Notes under the pieces: model-generated | Told to the model about the DNA's origin: nothing | The model's database searches: none | The model's input: the letters and a program-made list of their open reading frames with translations, nothing else | Shown here: positions 31,121 through 41,845 of the stretch, in pieces | Layout: each line of letters begins with the position of its first letter | Numbering within the stretch: the stretch's first letter is position 1 | Source of the DNA: Alphaproteobacteria bacterium | Lineage (GTDB): Bacteria > Pseudomonadota > Alphaproteobacteria > Rhizobiales > JAKIUO01 | Direction: 5' to 3' | DNA length: 64,000 bases | NCBI GenBank assembly: GCA_024280895.1 | Contig: JAJRPI010000046.1 | Coordinates: 1-64,000 of the forward strand | Program-made: the position numbers and the translations under genes

Positions 31121-32620
31121 TTACAAGAAGTTGACCAAGGAGAGGTTCGACAGCATTGACGTGACCTGATAGCTGGCCTGCAACTGTGTCTGCAATGACA
31201 ACAGCTTGACCGCAGACTCGTTAATATCAGCCGTTTCAATCTCGCCCAGGAAGGTCGTCGCCATATTATCGGTAGACGTGTGACGGTCACTTGCTTCACC
31301 AAGCGCATTTTGCGCAATCGCCAGCTCGCCAATCACCCGGTCGATGGATTTGGAATTCTCAGAATTACTTAAAGTGGTGCGGACCCGATCGCCCATGGCG
31401 CTATATCTGGCCTGATCATTAGCACCAGCAGGATCAAATGTCGCCGAAGCCAGAATGGCAAATTGCTTGATCATGGTGCTAAAGGCGGTTTCATCCGCGC
31501 GAGCCCCATAGGCCACAAGCCTATTGTCATCAATGCGTGCAAGAGCGGTTTCACGCGCGGGGGTGTCTGAGCGATCTCCCCGATACCATTCCACCGTATC
31601 GTCACTTGTTGCATCTTTTAAACCAGTCGCCGTATCAAAGGGCGGTCCATCAACACGCTGGATCTTATCAGACCCACTGGTAAAGAAATCATTGGCCGCA
31701 GCCTGCATTGAAGCGGCGCTCAAGCTGGTTTCAGCTTCACGCTCCAGTAATGATCCAAGGGCGGCTTGGAAATTGGCAGATGTGGTCGCCGCATCGCCGC
31801 CAATCAAGAACTCTCCAGCTCCAATATCACCACCAGATTTTGCGGTTAATGCCAGCTCTGTGGTTGTGCCATCTGGTAAATTGAGCGAAATGACAAGTTT
31901 TTCACCATTGCTTGGTAGTGGCAGCGCAAAATCTACAATTATGCCTGAGGGGTCGCCTGTGGGACCCGCCGTTGTCACCCCTGTCAAATCATTTCGCAAG
32001 CCATCCAGTTTGAAACCAAATGGACTGCCTGAGGCATCCTCAAGAAGAGCAACGCCGGTTGCACCACTCGCGGCCAGTGCCAACCGGCCCTTGCCATCGC
32101 TACCAATATCGGCCTGACGGCGCTCTTCCATGATTTGACGAAAACCAGCTTTACTACCTGCCCCATCAAGCATTTCTTTGGGCGGCACAACGGGTAGCTC
32201 ATCAGTTTTAGCTCCCGAGAACAGCGAGCGACCACCGATCTCCGTATTCAGGATATCGACCGTATCAGCAAGGCGCGCGCCAGCTTGTTTTTGCGCAAGC
32301 GTTTGACCGGTATCAGTTGGCTCATAGCCACTGATAATCATCTGACTGCTCATATCGGAGGCATTATTACGTAATTGCCCAACCGCCGCATCCATCACTT
32401 TAAGGCGCGTCTGCACAAGCGTAATGGTGTTTTGAAAACCCTCTATTCCAGATTTCTCCGCGCGCAGGGAAACCGCCATGCTGCGATCACTACCAAGCCC
32501 GCCATATGTATCAGCGACTTTGCCACTAGAGATCTGCCGTTGCAGATCATCCATCTGCGTACGGTTATTGGCGATCTGACGTAACAGCACAGATTGCTGC
32601 GCGCTTCCAATACGGGTCAT
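31121..32620 (-). CDS. flgL: Flagellar hook-associated protein FlgL-like (flagellin family)
   Basis: N-terminal MTRIGSAQQSVLLRQIANNRTQMDDLQRQISSGKVADTYGGLGSDRSMAVSLRAE; flagellin-like C-terminus. Confidence 0.88.
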   Translation of the reverse strand: MTRIGSAQQSVLLRQIANNRTQMDDLQRQISSGKVADTYGGLGSDRSMAVSLRAEKSGIEGFQNTITLVQTRLKVMDAAVGQLRNNASDMSSQMIISGYEPTDTGQTLAQKQAGARLADTVDILNTEIGGRSLFSGAKTDELPVVPPKEMLDGAGSKAGFRQIMEERRQADIGSDGKGRLALAASGATGVALLEDASGSPFGFKLDGLRNDLTGVTTAGPTGDPSGIIVDFALPLPSNGEKLVISLNLPDGTTTELALTAKSGGDIGAGEFLIGGDAATTSANFQAALGSLLEREAETSLSAASMQAAANDFFTSGSDKIQRVDGPPFDTATGLKDATSDDTVEWYRGDRSDTPARETALARIDDNRLVAYGARADETAFSTMIKQFAILASATFDPAGANDQARYSAMGDRVRTTLSNSENSKSIDRVIGELAIAQNALGEASDRHTSTDNMATTFLGEIETADINESAVKLLSLQTQLQASYQVTSMLSNLSLVNFL

Positions 32621-32710
32621 GACTTTAGCCCTACTTCAATTTATCTCTACTCGTAACGATTATCTGTTCTCAACATCACAACATCAAAAAATGCAATTTC
32701 TATAATTTTG

Positions 32711-34564
32711 TTAAATACGCATCAATGACTGCATCATTTCATCAACCACCTGCAAAATGCGGGCATTGGCTGCATAGGAATTTTGCAGGGAAATAAGCTT
32801 GGTCAGTTCTTCATCAATCTCAACACCGGTTTCATCGTAAAGCTGCTGCTCCAACGAGGCTACAACGATATCCTGGGACTGGTTTGCCTGTGAGGCGGAA
32901 GCCGCTTTGCCGGTTTGATCTGAAATGACCTGGCGCGCGAACTCTGCAATAGATGACCGATAGGGAGCAGCCTTTGAGCCAATCCCGGCCTGAGGATCAA
33001 AATCCATTTTGGCGTTGGTCAGGCGATCAATAATGTCGAGGGGCCGTGTTGGATCACCAATCGCGGTTTCAGGACTGGTACTGTATTTGACAAGCAGTTC
33101 ATTATTATCAATCACGGCTCGATTAACGGCCAAGCGGGTTGAAAGACCTACTTTTTGCTCCCTGCCCTCCATTGAGCCACTATAAATGACCTGCGAGCCA
33201 TGACCGTCGACAAACAAAGACAGACCAAGACCGCCATCTTGCAGCCCCGTGCTTGTTTGCGTTGAGGAGAGTGATGTCACATCGGTAGTGCTTGCTGCAC
33301 CGTCATCCACAAATGCCAGTCCGCTTGCCGTTGCAATGGCTGTGATAGCCGGGGAAAGCTCCGCATTGATCGCCGTGGCAGCCGCCGCAAAGCCAGTTGA
33401 AAAGTCAATGCCGATGACCCTATCGCCGACCGTAGCCGTATGCTCATTGGATAAGGGCAAAAGCGTTGGATCATCAACACGCACGAAGGTGACATTCTTC
33501 GTCTGACCGCCTTCGCTATATGACAAAGAAATAGAATTGCCTTGCTGCAAACCGGCCAGGTCAACCTGAAACCCCGTGCTTGCTCCACTCGTAACCGGCG
33601 TCCCGGCAACAACATTATTCGATAAGGAACTGGCCAAGCCGGCCGCGATTTCATCAAGCTGCGCCTGCGTCTCCACAAGTACATTGTCACGCAGATCAAT
33701 GAGCGCACCCAATTTACCTGTATCCATCATGCCGTTATTGATGAGATCAATATTATAACCATTTGAAGAACGCAGCGTTACAGTCCCGACATCGCGAAGC
33801 GCATCATCGTGATTGTAATGCGAGCTCGCGGTAATATTGCCGTGAAGGTCAAAGTCAAATTGCGCCGCTGTTCCCTGCAGCAGGCTATTGCCGCTTTTGG
33901 TCTGAATGGAAATAGTACCATCATCGGCTGGATTGACTTGAATTTCCATATATTGCGAGAGCCGTGACAATTGCCGGTCGCGCTCGTTCAGCAGTTCCGA
34001 ATGAGCTGGGTTTTCGCTGCTGATACCCGCGATACGTACATTGATATTCTGCAGCTTGTTCAAGCTGTCATTAATATCGGTCACGGCGGTGGCAATTTCA
34101 TTTTCGGCCAGTTGGCGCAATGACTGAACCTGCTCGGATATGGTATTGAGACCATTCGCCAAACTCTCGGCGGCCCCAACAGCTTGCTGGCGCGTCACAT
34201 AATCATCAGGTGAAGTGGTCAATTGTTGCAAAGAGTTGCTAAACCCGTTCAACAGATTGTCCAGCGACCCATCCTCCCCTGGCACCCCAAACAATTTATC
34301 GACCCGCGACAAGAATGCGTCATATACGGCTGTTTCGCCTGACCGTGAGGTTTCCGTTCTGACCTGGTTTTCAAGATATCTGTCTGAGGCACGTACAATC
34401 GCTGAACGCACACCACTAATAAGCCCCAGGGTCTCCGGGCGGAGATCCTGACGCTTATAACCTTCAACATCGGCCTGAGCCACATTGTTGGCGACCGAGT
34501 TCAGTCCGCTTTGGACTGTCCGAAGGCCAGCATTGGCGATATTAAGTGAGCTGATCAAACCCAT
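32711..34564 (-). CDS. flgK: Flagellar hook-associated protein FlgK
   Basis: MGLISSLNIANAGLRTVQSGLNSVANNVAQADVEGYKRQ; C-terminal GVEIDEELTKLISLQNSYAANARILQVVDEMMQSLMRI. Confidence 0.95.
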   Translation of the reverse strand: MGLISSLNIANAGLRTVQSGLNSVANNVAQADVEGYKRQDLRPETLGLISGVRSAIVRASDRYLENQVRTETSRSGETAVYDAFLSRVDKLFGVPGEDGSLDNLLNGFSNSLQQLTTSPDDYVTRQQAVGAAESLANGLNTISEQVQSLRQLAENEIATAVTDINDSLNKLQNINVRIAGISSENPAHSELLNERDRQLSRLSQYMEIQVNPADDGTISIQTKSGNSLLQGTAAQFDFDLHGNITASSHYNHDDALRDVGTVTLRSSNGYNIDLINNGMMDTGKLGALIDLRDNVLVETQAQLDEIAAGLASSLSNNVVAGTPVTSGASTGFQVDLAGLQQGNSISLSYSEGGQTKNVTFVRVDDPTLLPLSNEHTATVGDRVIGIDFSTGFAAAATAINAELSPAITAIATASGLAFVDDGAASTTDVTSLSSTQTSTGLQDGGLGLSLFVDGHGSQVIYSGSMEGREQKVGLSTRLAVNRAVIDNNELLVKYSTSPETAIGDPTRPLDIIDRLTNAKMDFDPQAGIGSKAAPYRSSIAEFARQVISDQTGKAASASQANQSQDIVVASLEQQLYDETGVEIDEELTKLISLQNSYAANARILQVVDEMMQSLMRI

Positions 34565-34655
34565 GGGGTTTACCTAAGATCCTTTCCTGCGGTCAACTAC
34601 CTGACGCTAGGCACTCACAAAAAGCGCCAGGCAGCTATTGGAAGAAGCTAATCTT

Positions 34656-36041
34656 CTACCTGACCATATTCAGAGTTTCCTGCATCATTTTATCGCCGGT
34701 CGAAACGATTCGTGTATTGGCGGCATATGCCTGCTGGGTTATGATGAGTTTTGAAAACTCATCCGCAATATCCGTGTTTGAAGCTTCAAGCGCCCCTGAC
34801 ACAACACTACCAATAGTAGAGAACGTGGGAGCACCAGATGATGACGTCTCGCGAAAGGCACCGCCATTGGTTTTTGCAAGACTATTGCTCGCCGAAAAAT
34901 TGGCCAGTGCAATGCTTGAAATCGGAATAGTGCGCCCATTGCTGTAGTTTGCATTAATGCGCCCATCATCGGACAGCGCCACCGATACAAATTCACCGGC
35001 GGTATAGCCATTTTGCTGCACGGTTGTTCTTGCCGTACCATCAACTGTTGCAAATTGCGTCACTTCACCACTGGTATGATCAAGCTGAATATCACCAAGC
35101 GACACACCGTTTACAGAGACACCGCTCAAGGTCACGCTATTGACCGCAGGGCTCAGCTTACCATTTGCACCAAAGACATACTCCTGCCCTGAGTTTGTCC
35201 AGGCTGCATCTGTACCAGTCGCGCTCGTATCGGACAGATAGAACAACTCCCATTTGTCCGTATTGGTTGATGTCGCCGCTGTTGAGGCCACACTATCCGT
35301 TTTAGCCCAGCGAAATTCGATATTAGCAGGCACGCCGGTCGCATTATAGCTCGTAACCGACCCACCTGAAATTGACTGATTGATGAATTCTTGCGCATCA
35401 GCACCGGTGACAATCCCGGTACCAGCAACCGTTGGGTTAGAAGCAAATGAAGCAAGATTCAAAAGTTCACTATTAGCGACCTGCGAGTCAACTGCTGAGG
35501 TTGCAGGCTGACTTGGAAGGTTCAATGTGTAATCAATTTTTGTTGTCGCCTTGGCTGGCAAAAAATCTCCAGAGATCTGAATAAGCTCAGGCACACTGCC
35601 GGACTGATTGCCCGTATCTGGATTGAGCGAAAGGCCTTTTAGGAAATAGCCAGTGGAGTTGACAAGATAACCATTGGTATCCAGTTCAAAATCGCCGCGC
35701 CGAGTATAGAGATTATCGTTGCCAAATATTGGCTCGCCATCAATTGTGGACTGCTGCTCAGAGACAATAAAGAAGCCATCACCATTAATCGCGAAATGAG
35801 TTTCGGTGGCACTATTCTGGGTCTGACCCTGAATATCATTCGTAGCTCGCGAAGATGCTGCCACAACACCAAGCGCCTGATTGCGCGGATTACTCTCTTG
35901 CACCAGCTCAGAGAAGCTGGTCTCTGTGCGCTTGTAGCCTACTGTCTGAGAATTCGCGATATTGTTAGAGATATGCTCCAACGCGGTTGACTGCGCATTC
36001 AACCCGGTAATCGCCGTATTCATCGCACTAAAAATACCCAT
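34656..36041 (-). CDS. flgE: Flagellar hook protein FlgE
   Basis: MGIFSAMNTAITGLNAQSTALEHISNNIANSQTVGYKRTETSF; C-terminal SNTDIADEFSKLIITQQAYAANTRIVSTGDKMMQETLNMVR. Confidence 0.94.
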   Translation of the reverse strand: MGIFSAMNTAITGLNAQSTALEHISNNIANSQTVGYKRTETSFSELVQESNPRNQALGVVAASSRATNDIQGQTQNSATETHFAINGDGFFIVSEQQSTIDGEPIFGNDNLYTRRGDFELDTNGYLVNSTGYFLKGLSLNPDTGNQSGSVPELIQISGDFLPAKATTKIDYTLNLPSQPATSAVDSQVANSELLNLASFASNPTVAGTGIVTGADAQEFINQSISGGSVTSYNATGVPANIEFRWAKTDSVASTAATSTNTDKWELFYLSDTSATGTDAAWTNSGQEYVFGANGKLSPAVNSVTLSGVSVNGVSLGDIQLDHTSGEVTQFATVDGTARTTVQQNGYTAGEFVSVALSDDGRINANYSNGRTIPISSIALANFSASNSLAKTNGGAFRETSSSGAPTFSTIGSVVSGALEASNTDIADEFSKLIITQQAYAANTRIVSTGDKMMQETLNMVR

Positions 36042-36111
36042 TCAACTTCTCCTAAACATAACAGCTCTGATCTACTACAGACCAATCCACAAAGATTTTG
36101 TATTTATAGTT

Positions 36112-36127
36112 AGCAATTTGAGGGCCA
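36112..36127 (-). promoter_or_regulatory. Candidate sigma-54 (RpoN) promoter upstream of flgE
   Basis: Minus strand TGGCCC-TCAAA-TTGCT, i.e. GG-N10-GC spacing, about 70 nt upstream of flgE ATG. Confidence 0.6.
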
Positions 36128-36329
36128 ATTATTTTATTTATTTAATTCAACGACTTACGAAATCGAGCATCTTGGAAGCCGATGGAAAAGGCATTTTTTA
36201 CCCGTTCGGGGGGCAATAATTGCCGAGATCAGACAAATATTGACCCCAACCCAAAAGACCCCGCATGCCCGATATACTTCAATTGGACATTCGCCAAGCA
36301 GCCCCCTATTCTGACCACACTGATAACCG

Positions 36330-37817
36330 TTGATGCGAGGATCACTTTTGAGCGACAATTCCATATTTGATAGTCTTTGGCACAGCGTTCGCGACGTTGG
36401 AGATTATGTCAGCGATCTGCGCAATCCAACTATTCGTCTTGGAGTGACCGGATTGGCCCGTTCGGGCAAAACCGTTTTTATCACCTCGCTCATTCATAAT
36501 CTTTTACATGGAGGGCGCCTGCCGTTTTTTGACGCGATGGCCGAGGGACGCATCAACCGCGCCTATCTGGAACCCCAGCCCAATGACGAGATCCCTCGCT
36601 TTGATTATGACAGGCATCTAGAGGAGCTAACGGGTTCCCCCCCAAGCTGGCCGTCCAATACAGAGCGCATCCGGCAATTGCGCATCACGATTGAATTTGA
36701 AACCAATAATGTCTTGCGCAAAACCCTTGGGCAGGATCGCTTGCATCTCGATATTATCGACTATCCCGGAGAATGGCTGCTGGATTTGCCGCTTTTGAAT
36801 ATGAGCTTTGAGGAGTGGTCAAATCAGGCCTTTTCCATGAGTTCTGAGCCCGAGCGCTTGTCTCTTGCTGCCGATTGGCGCGCCATGGTGATGGGCCTTG
36901 ATCCTCTGGCGCCACAATCTGAAAAAACTGCCGATAATCTCTCCCAGCTGTTTCGCTCCTATCTCATTTCCTGCCGCGACGATGCACATGCCTTGTCAAT
37001 GCTGCCGCCCGGTCGTTTTTTGATGCCCGGAGAATTGGCCGGCTCCCCCGCTCTCACTTTCAGCCCGCTACAATTGCCCCCAAATGGCCGTGCCCCCAAA
37101 AACAGTCTTTGGCAAATGATGGCACGCCGCTTTGAGAGTTATAAAACGCATGTGGTAAAACCGTTTTTCAAGGATCATTTCACAAAACTGGATCGCCAGA
37201 TCGTCCTGGTCGATACGCTTTCTGCTCTCAATGCAGGTCCCGGTGCCCTCAACGATCTTGAAAACACCCTCACCGCCATCCTCAATTGCTACCGTCCAGG
37301 ACAAAACTCCTGGCTATCCAGCCTGCTGGGCAAACGTATTGATCGCATTATGTTTGCAGCCACCAAGGCTGACCATCTGCATCAAAGCAGCCATGAACGG
37401 CTGAAAGGGGTCCTTAAAATTTTAACCGAGCGCGCCAGTGAGCGTGCCGATCTGGCTGGTGCCAAGGTGGAGGTGATGGCCATTGCTTCAATCAGATCTA
37501 CCAGCGAAACACATAGCGAGCAGGCCGGCGAAACGCTACCGCTGATCAAGGGGATCCCGTTGAAGGGCGAAAAACTGGGCACGATGGTGTTTGATGGGCT
37601 AGAGGAAATCGCCATTTTTCCAGGAGATTTACCAGACAACCCTGAAAAAACCCTTCTTGAAGGCAGGGCCAGCCCCGACAAGGGCGAAGAAGATATCCGT
37701 TTCATCCGGTTTCGGCCTCCTCAACTGGAAACCCAGATTGACGGCACACCCAAAGCCCTGCCGCATATACATCTGGATCACGTGCTGAACTTTTTGCTGG
37801 GAGATTATCTGGAATGA
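36330..37817 (+). CDS. YcjX-like family protein with P-loop NTPase fold
   Basis: RLGVTGLARSGKTVFITSLIHNLL, LDIIDYPGEWLLDLPLL. Confidence 0.93.
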   Translation: MMRGSLLSDNSIFDSLWHSVRDVGDYVSDLRNPTIRLGVTGLARSGKTVFITSLIHNLLHGGRLPFFDAMAEGRINRAYLEPQPNDEIPRFDYDRHLEELTGSPPSWPSNTERIRQLRITIEFETNNVLRKTLGQDRLHLDIIDYPGEWLLDLPLLNMSFEEWSNQAFSMSSEPERLSLAADWRAMVMGLDPLAPQSEKTADNLSQLFRSYLISCRDDAHALSMLPPGRFLMPGELAGSPALTFSPLQLPPNGRAPKNSLWQMMARRFESYKTHVVKPFFKDHFTKLDRQIVLVDTLSALNAGPGALNDLENTLTAILNCYRPGQNSWLSSLLGKRIDRIMFAATKADHLHQSSHERLKGVLKILTERASERADLAGAKVEVMAIASIRSTSETHSEQAGETLPLIKGIPLKGEKLGTMVFDGLEEIAIFPGDLPDNPEKTLLEGRASPDKGEEDIRFIRFRPPQLETQIDGTPKALPHIHLDHVLNFLLGDYLE

Positions 37818-38971
37818 GTGACAAGCCATCGACCCAAAAGCCACCGTCCCGCAAGCCACAGTTTTTCCGCCCCGATGAAGTCGATGTGCCGCGCGAGCAA
37901 GCAAGCGACAATCCCGGATCACCGGATCCACAACCAGCACCAACCCGCGCGCAACCAGAAGAAACCAACTCGCCGCGCCCAGCTGCACTACATCAACCAA
38001 AGGACAAGCGCGAACGCTTTGAACCATCAGAGAATGAAGATGGTTTCCTCGAAGATGAGTTCTCTTTTGATAATGAGACAAAAGGCACCACCATCCCGAC
38101 GCTGAATGATATCAAGCGCGGTTTTCGCTGGAGCGGTATATTGGTCAGCGCTGCCGGAGCGCTTGCAGCAATGGCCTTCACGGCTTGGCTACATTCCCAT
38201 GTTGCAGGCCTGATGGCCCGCGAGGACTGGATTGGCTGGCTGGCGCTGGGCCTAGTATCGCTTGTGTGTCTGGCGCTATTGATGATTGCCATCAAGGAGT
38301 TCTTTGCCCTGCGCCGTCTCAAAAAACTCGGCAACTTGCGCGAGCTGGCGCAGCGAGCCCTCAAACATGATGAGCGCAAACCCGCGCAAAAAATCCAATC
38401 GCAGATCACTGGTCTGTTTCATGGTCGCCACACGCTTGCATGGGGATTGGCCAATCTTCATGAGCATGAGAAAGAAGTGCTGTCAGCCCGCGACCGCCTG
38501 ATGCTGGTGGAGCGCAGCTTAATGGTGCCGCTTGATATTGATGCCCGCAAAATCGTCGCTGATAGCGCCAAACGGGTCAGCGTCATGACCGCCATCAGTC
38601 CTTTTGTATTTCTCGACATGCTGCTCGTCGCCGTCGAAAATTTCAAGATGCTGCGCCGCTTGATGACCCTTTATGGAGGACGTCCCGGCCTGCTTAGTCA
38701 ATTACGAATGATCAAACTGATGATCGCTAATCTTGCCATATCAGGTGGTGTTGCTGTTGGCGCTGATCTTATCGGACATGTCATTGGTGGACAGGTGGCA
38801 ACCAAACTGGCTGGGCGCGTTGGCGAGGGCATGATCAACGGATCGCTCACAGCGCGGCTTGGTATTACGGCTACCAAGCTCATCCGCCCACTCCCATATA
38901 TAGAAGCCAAACCAACGACAATAACGGCATTCGTCAAGGAGCTGACGCGCGGGTCCAAGAAAAAATCATAG
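37814..38971 (+). CDS. YcjF-like membrane protein (TIGR01620/DUF697)
   Basis: Adjacent to ycjX-like gene; GRHTLAWGLANLHEHEKEVLSARDRLMLVERSLMVPLDIDARKIVADSAKRVSVMTAISPFVFLDMLLV. Confidence 0.92.
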   Translation: MSDKPSTQKPPSRKPQFFRPDEVDVPREQASDNPGSPDPQPAPTRAQPEETNSPRPAALHQPKDKRERFEPSENEDGFLEDEFSFDNETKGTTIPTLNDIKRGFRWSGILVSAAGALAAMAFTAWLHSHVAGLMAREDWIGWLALGLVSLVCLALLMIAIKEFFALRRLKKLGNLRELAQRALKHDERKPAQKIQSQITGLFHGRHTLAWGLANLHEHEKEVLSARDRLMLVERSLMVPLDIDARKIVADSAKRVSVMTAISPFVFLDMLLVAVENFKMLRRLMTLYGGRPGLLSQLRMIKLMIANLAISGGVAVGADLIGHVIGGQVATKLAGRVGEGMINGSLTARLGITATKLIRPLPYIEAKPTTITAFVKELTRGSKKKS

Positions 38972-38994
38972 GATCGAAAAATTCACACAAAAAA

Positions 38995-39025
38995 CCGGAC
39001 CGGAGTGAAACTCCAGTCCGGCTTT
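38995..39025 (+). terminator. Terminator-like hairpin downstream of ycjF-like gene
   Basis: CCGGACCGGAG...CTCCAGTCCGG stem; weak T tract. Confidence 0.55.
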
Positions 39026-39277
39026 CCGTGATCGAAACCGGTTTTATCAACGTTGCCCCCCAACAATCCGCAATTTCTGGTGTCGTGACAAATGGTTTCG
39101 AAACATGACTCCAATCTATCCCCACCCAAGGCTGGAGCCATGCTGACGGACGAGACTTAGCCTGCTTAAAACAGTTTTGGTCTGTCCGAATTCTTTTGAA
39201 GGTCAGCGTTTGTAGGCTTCAAAAATTCTTACTTCAATGGCAAATCACAGTTTTCAACACAGATTAACAAATGCTCA

Positions 39278-39316
39278 TAAAAAGGTCCGGCACTGATCTA
39301 AATCAATACCGGACCT
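39278..39316 (-). terminator. Rho-independent terminator downstream of ndk
   Basis: Minus strand AGGTCCGG...CCGGACCT followed by TTTTT. Confidence 0.78.
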
Positions 39317-39376
39317 AAGGTGTTATTCTATCAAGATTCTTAAGACGAAACCTTGAAATTCTCACTTAAAGTTGAT

Positions 39377-39799
39377 TTAGCCGACCAGTTCGTCTGGGGA
39401 AAAACACATGGCAATTTCAAGAGCCGCATTGTCGAGGCTGTCTGAGCCATGCACAGAGTTTTCGCCAAGGCTTTGCGCAAATTCTTTACGGATGGTGCCA
39501 GCATCTGCTTCGGCTGGATTGGTTGCACCCATGATTTCGCGGTTTTTAAGAACGGCATTTTCGCCTTCCAGAACCTGCATGACGATAGGACCAGATGACA
39601 TGAACTCTGTCAGTTCACCAAAAAAGGGTTTGTCAGCGTGAATACCGTAAAATTTTTCAGCCATGGCGCGATCCCAATGTACGCGCTTTGAGGCAACGAC
39701 GCGCAAACCGCCTTCTTCCAGCTTGGCGATAATTTTACCTGTGAGATTGCGTTTTGTCGCATCCGGCTTGATCATTGAAAATGTGCGTTCAATACCCAT
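39377..39799 (-). CDS. ndk: Nucleoside diphosphate kinase
   Basis: [39 protein letters not shown]. Confidence 0.98.
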   Translation of the reverse strand: MGIERTFSMIKPDATKRNLTGKIIAKLEEGGLRVVASKRVHWDRAMAEKFYGIHADKPFFGELTEFMSSGPIVMQVLEGENAVLKNREIMGATNPAEADAGTIRKEFAQSLGENSVHGSDSLDNAALEIAMCFSPDELVG

Positions 39800-39925
39800 A
39801 ATATGTTCCCTTTTGTGTCTTTTGATGAAAAATTTTCGATCCGTGCAAGCTTATAGCCGTGCACTTTCATGGCTGCAAGGACAGTTCACTGTTTTACCTC
39901 GCGGACAGGTGTGGTAAATGCTCCC

Positions 39926-41809
39926 ATGCTTCATATAAATGATCTTACATATCGCATTGAGGGTCGCCTGATAATTGACAAGGCAACCACTGCAATCCCG
40001 GCGGGCCACAAGGTGGGCCTGGTTGGACGAAATGGCGCTGGCAAATCCACGCTGCTGCACTTGCTGACCGGCGAACTGCACCCAGAGGACGGCTCCGTGC
40101 GCATGCCGCGCAATGCCCGCATGGGCCTGTTGGCGCAAGAGGCCCCCGATGGCGAAGAAAGCCTGCTGGAAACCGTGCTGGTAGCCGATGAGGAGCGCGC
40201 CAACCTGTTGGCGGAAGCTGAAACAGCCACCGACCCGAGCCGTATATCGGAAATTCATCTGCGTCTTACCGACATTGATGCCCATACCGCCCCCGCACGC
40301 GCCGCCGCTATTCTGGCAGGTCTTGGCTTTACAGCCGAAGCACAGATGCGCCCCTGCTCGTCCTATTCGGGTGGTTGGCGTATGCGCGTGGCCCTTGCCG
40401 CCATGTTGTTCTCTGCCCCCGATCTACTGTTGCTTGATGAACCTTCCAACTATCTCGATCTTGAAGGCACGATCTGGCTGGAAAACTTTTTGCGCACCTA
40501 CCCTCACACCTTGCTTATCGTCAGCCATGATCGCGATCTCTTGAATAATGCGGTCAACGCCATTTTGCTATTGGCCGATGGCAAGCTGACTTTATATGGC
40601 GGTAACTATGACACATTCGAAAAAACCCGCCGCGAACAGCAAAGGCTACAGCTCAAGCTGAAAAAGAAACAAGACGACAAGCGACGCCATATGGAAAGCT
40701 TCATTGATCGCTTCAAGGCCAAGGCCTCCAAAGCCAAACAGGCGCAATCTCGCTTGAAAGCATTGCAAAAACTAAAACCCATCGCCGCAGAAGTCGATGG
40801 CGATGTCGCCCCGTTCGTCTTTCCAACGCCTGAAAAAGCGCTAGGCAATCCGCTAATGCGGATCGAAGGTATCGATATCGGCTATGCGCCGGGTCAACCC
40901 GTGCTGCGCAATCTCAATCTGCTTATAGATATTGATGACCGCATTGGGCTGCTTGGGGCCAACGGCAACGGCAAGAGTACTTTTGCAAAATTCCTGTGCG
41001 GCAAGCTCAAGCCGCTTGACGGATATCATCGTCATCACAAGAAAATGCAGGTGGGCTTTTTCGCCCAGCATCAAATGGACGAGCTCAAAGACGAGGAAAC
41101 CCCTTACGACCACATTGTCGATCTAATGGAGAATAAAACCGAGGCGCAGCGCCGCGCCAAGCTCGGGTCGTTGGGATTTGGTATCGATAAAGCCAACACC
41201 AAAGCGAAAAACCTCTCGGGCGGCGAAAAAGCGCGGCTCTTGTTTGCGCTGGCTTCGTTTTACGGTCCGCATCTGCTCATTCTTGATGAACCAACCAACC
41301 ATCTCGACGTCGATAGTTGCCAGATGCTCATTCAGGCCCTCAACGAGTATGAAGGTGCCGTCATCCTTATCAGCCATGACCGCCACCTCGTGGAGGCGTG
41401 TGTGGACCGCCTATGGATGGTCAAGGATCAAACCGTCGCGCCTTATGATGGCGATCTGGACACCTATCGCGCCGAACTTCTGGCGGCACGCTCCAGTAAA
41501 GTCAAAAAAGAGAAAAATGCCAATGCGGGTCGCTCCAAAAAAGAACAGCGCCAAATGGCCGCCAAGCGGCGCGCCGAACTTGCCCCCATGCGCAAGGAAA
41601 TCAAAGGCTTCGAAAAACAGATGGAGGTCCTGAACGGCAAAATAGAGGTTCTCGACAAAAAACTTGGGGAAGCAGGTCTTTATGACAATGATCCTGACAA
41701 AGCCAATGACCTCGCACTTGAGCGTGGCCGCTTCACCACCGAACTCGCCAAAACCGAAGAAACATGGATGAGTGCTTCTGAAGAATATGAAAAAGCCAAA
41801 ATTGTCTGA
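39926..41809 (+). CDS. ABC-F family ATP-binding protein
   Basis: Two Walker A (GRNGAGKSTLL, GANGNGKSTF), linker KSKAKQAQSRLKALQKL, LDEPTNHLD; start chosen at MLHINDLTYRIEG. Confidence 0.95.
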   Translation: MLHINDLTYRIEGRLIIDKATTAIPAGHKVGLVGRNGAGKSTLLHLLTGELHPEDGSVRMPRNARMGLLAQEAPDGEESLLETVLVADEERANLLAEAETATDPSRISEIHLRLTDIDAHTAPARAAAILAGLGFTAEAQMRPCSSYSGGWRMRVALAAMLFSAPDLLLLDEPSNYLDLEGTIWLENFLRTYPHTLLIVSHDRDLLNNAVNAILLLADGKLTLYGGNYDTFEKTRREQQRLQLKLKKKQDDKRRHMESFIDRFKAKASKAKQAQSRLKALQKLKPIAAEVDGDVAPFVFPTPEKALGNPLMRIEGIDIGYAPGQPVLRNLNLLIDIDDRIGLLGANGNGKSTFAKFLCGKLKPLDGYHRHHKKMQVGFFAQHQMDELKDEETPYDHIVDLMENKTEAQRRAKLGSLGFGIDKANTKAKNLSGGEKARLLFALASFYGPHLLILDEPTNHLDVDSCQMLIQALNEYEGAVILISHDRHLVEACVDRLWMVKDQTVAPYDGDLDTYRAELLAARSSKVKKEKNANAGRSKKEQRQMAAKRRAELAPMRKEIKGFEKQMEVLNGKIEVLDKKLGEAGLYDNDPDKANDLALERGRFTTELAKTEETWMSASEEYEKAKIV

Positions 41810-41845
41810 TTAGTAGTCGAACAATATATTTTCAAAGGGGCGCAA

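Noticed and set aside
31524-32117. 197-aa plus-strand ORF antisense to flgL
   Set aside because: Fully inside flgL; Ser/Ala-rich antisense composition.
34600-34631. Hairpin CCTGACGCTAGGCACTCACAAAAAGCGCCAGG between flgE and flgK
   Set aside because: Modest imperfect stem without a T-tract in a short operon gap; not enough to call a terminator or attenuator.
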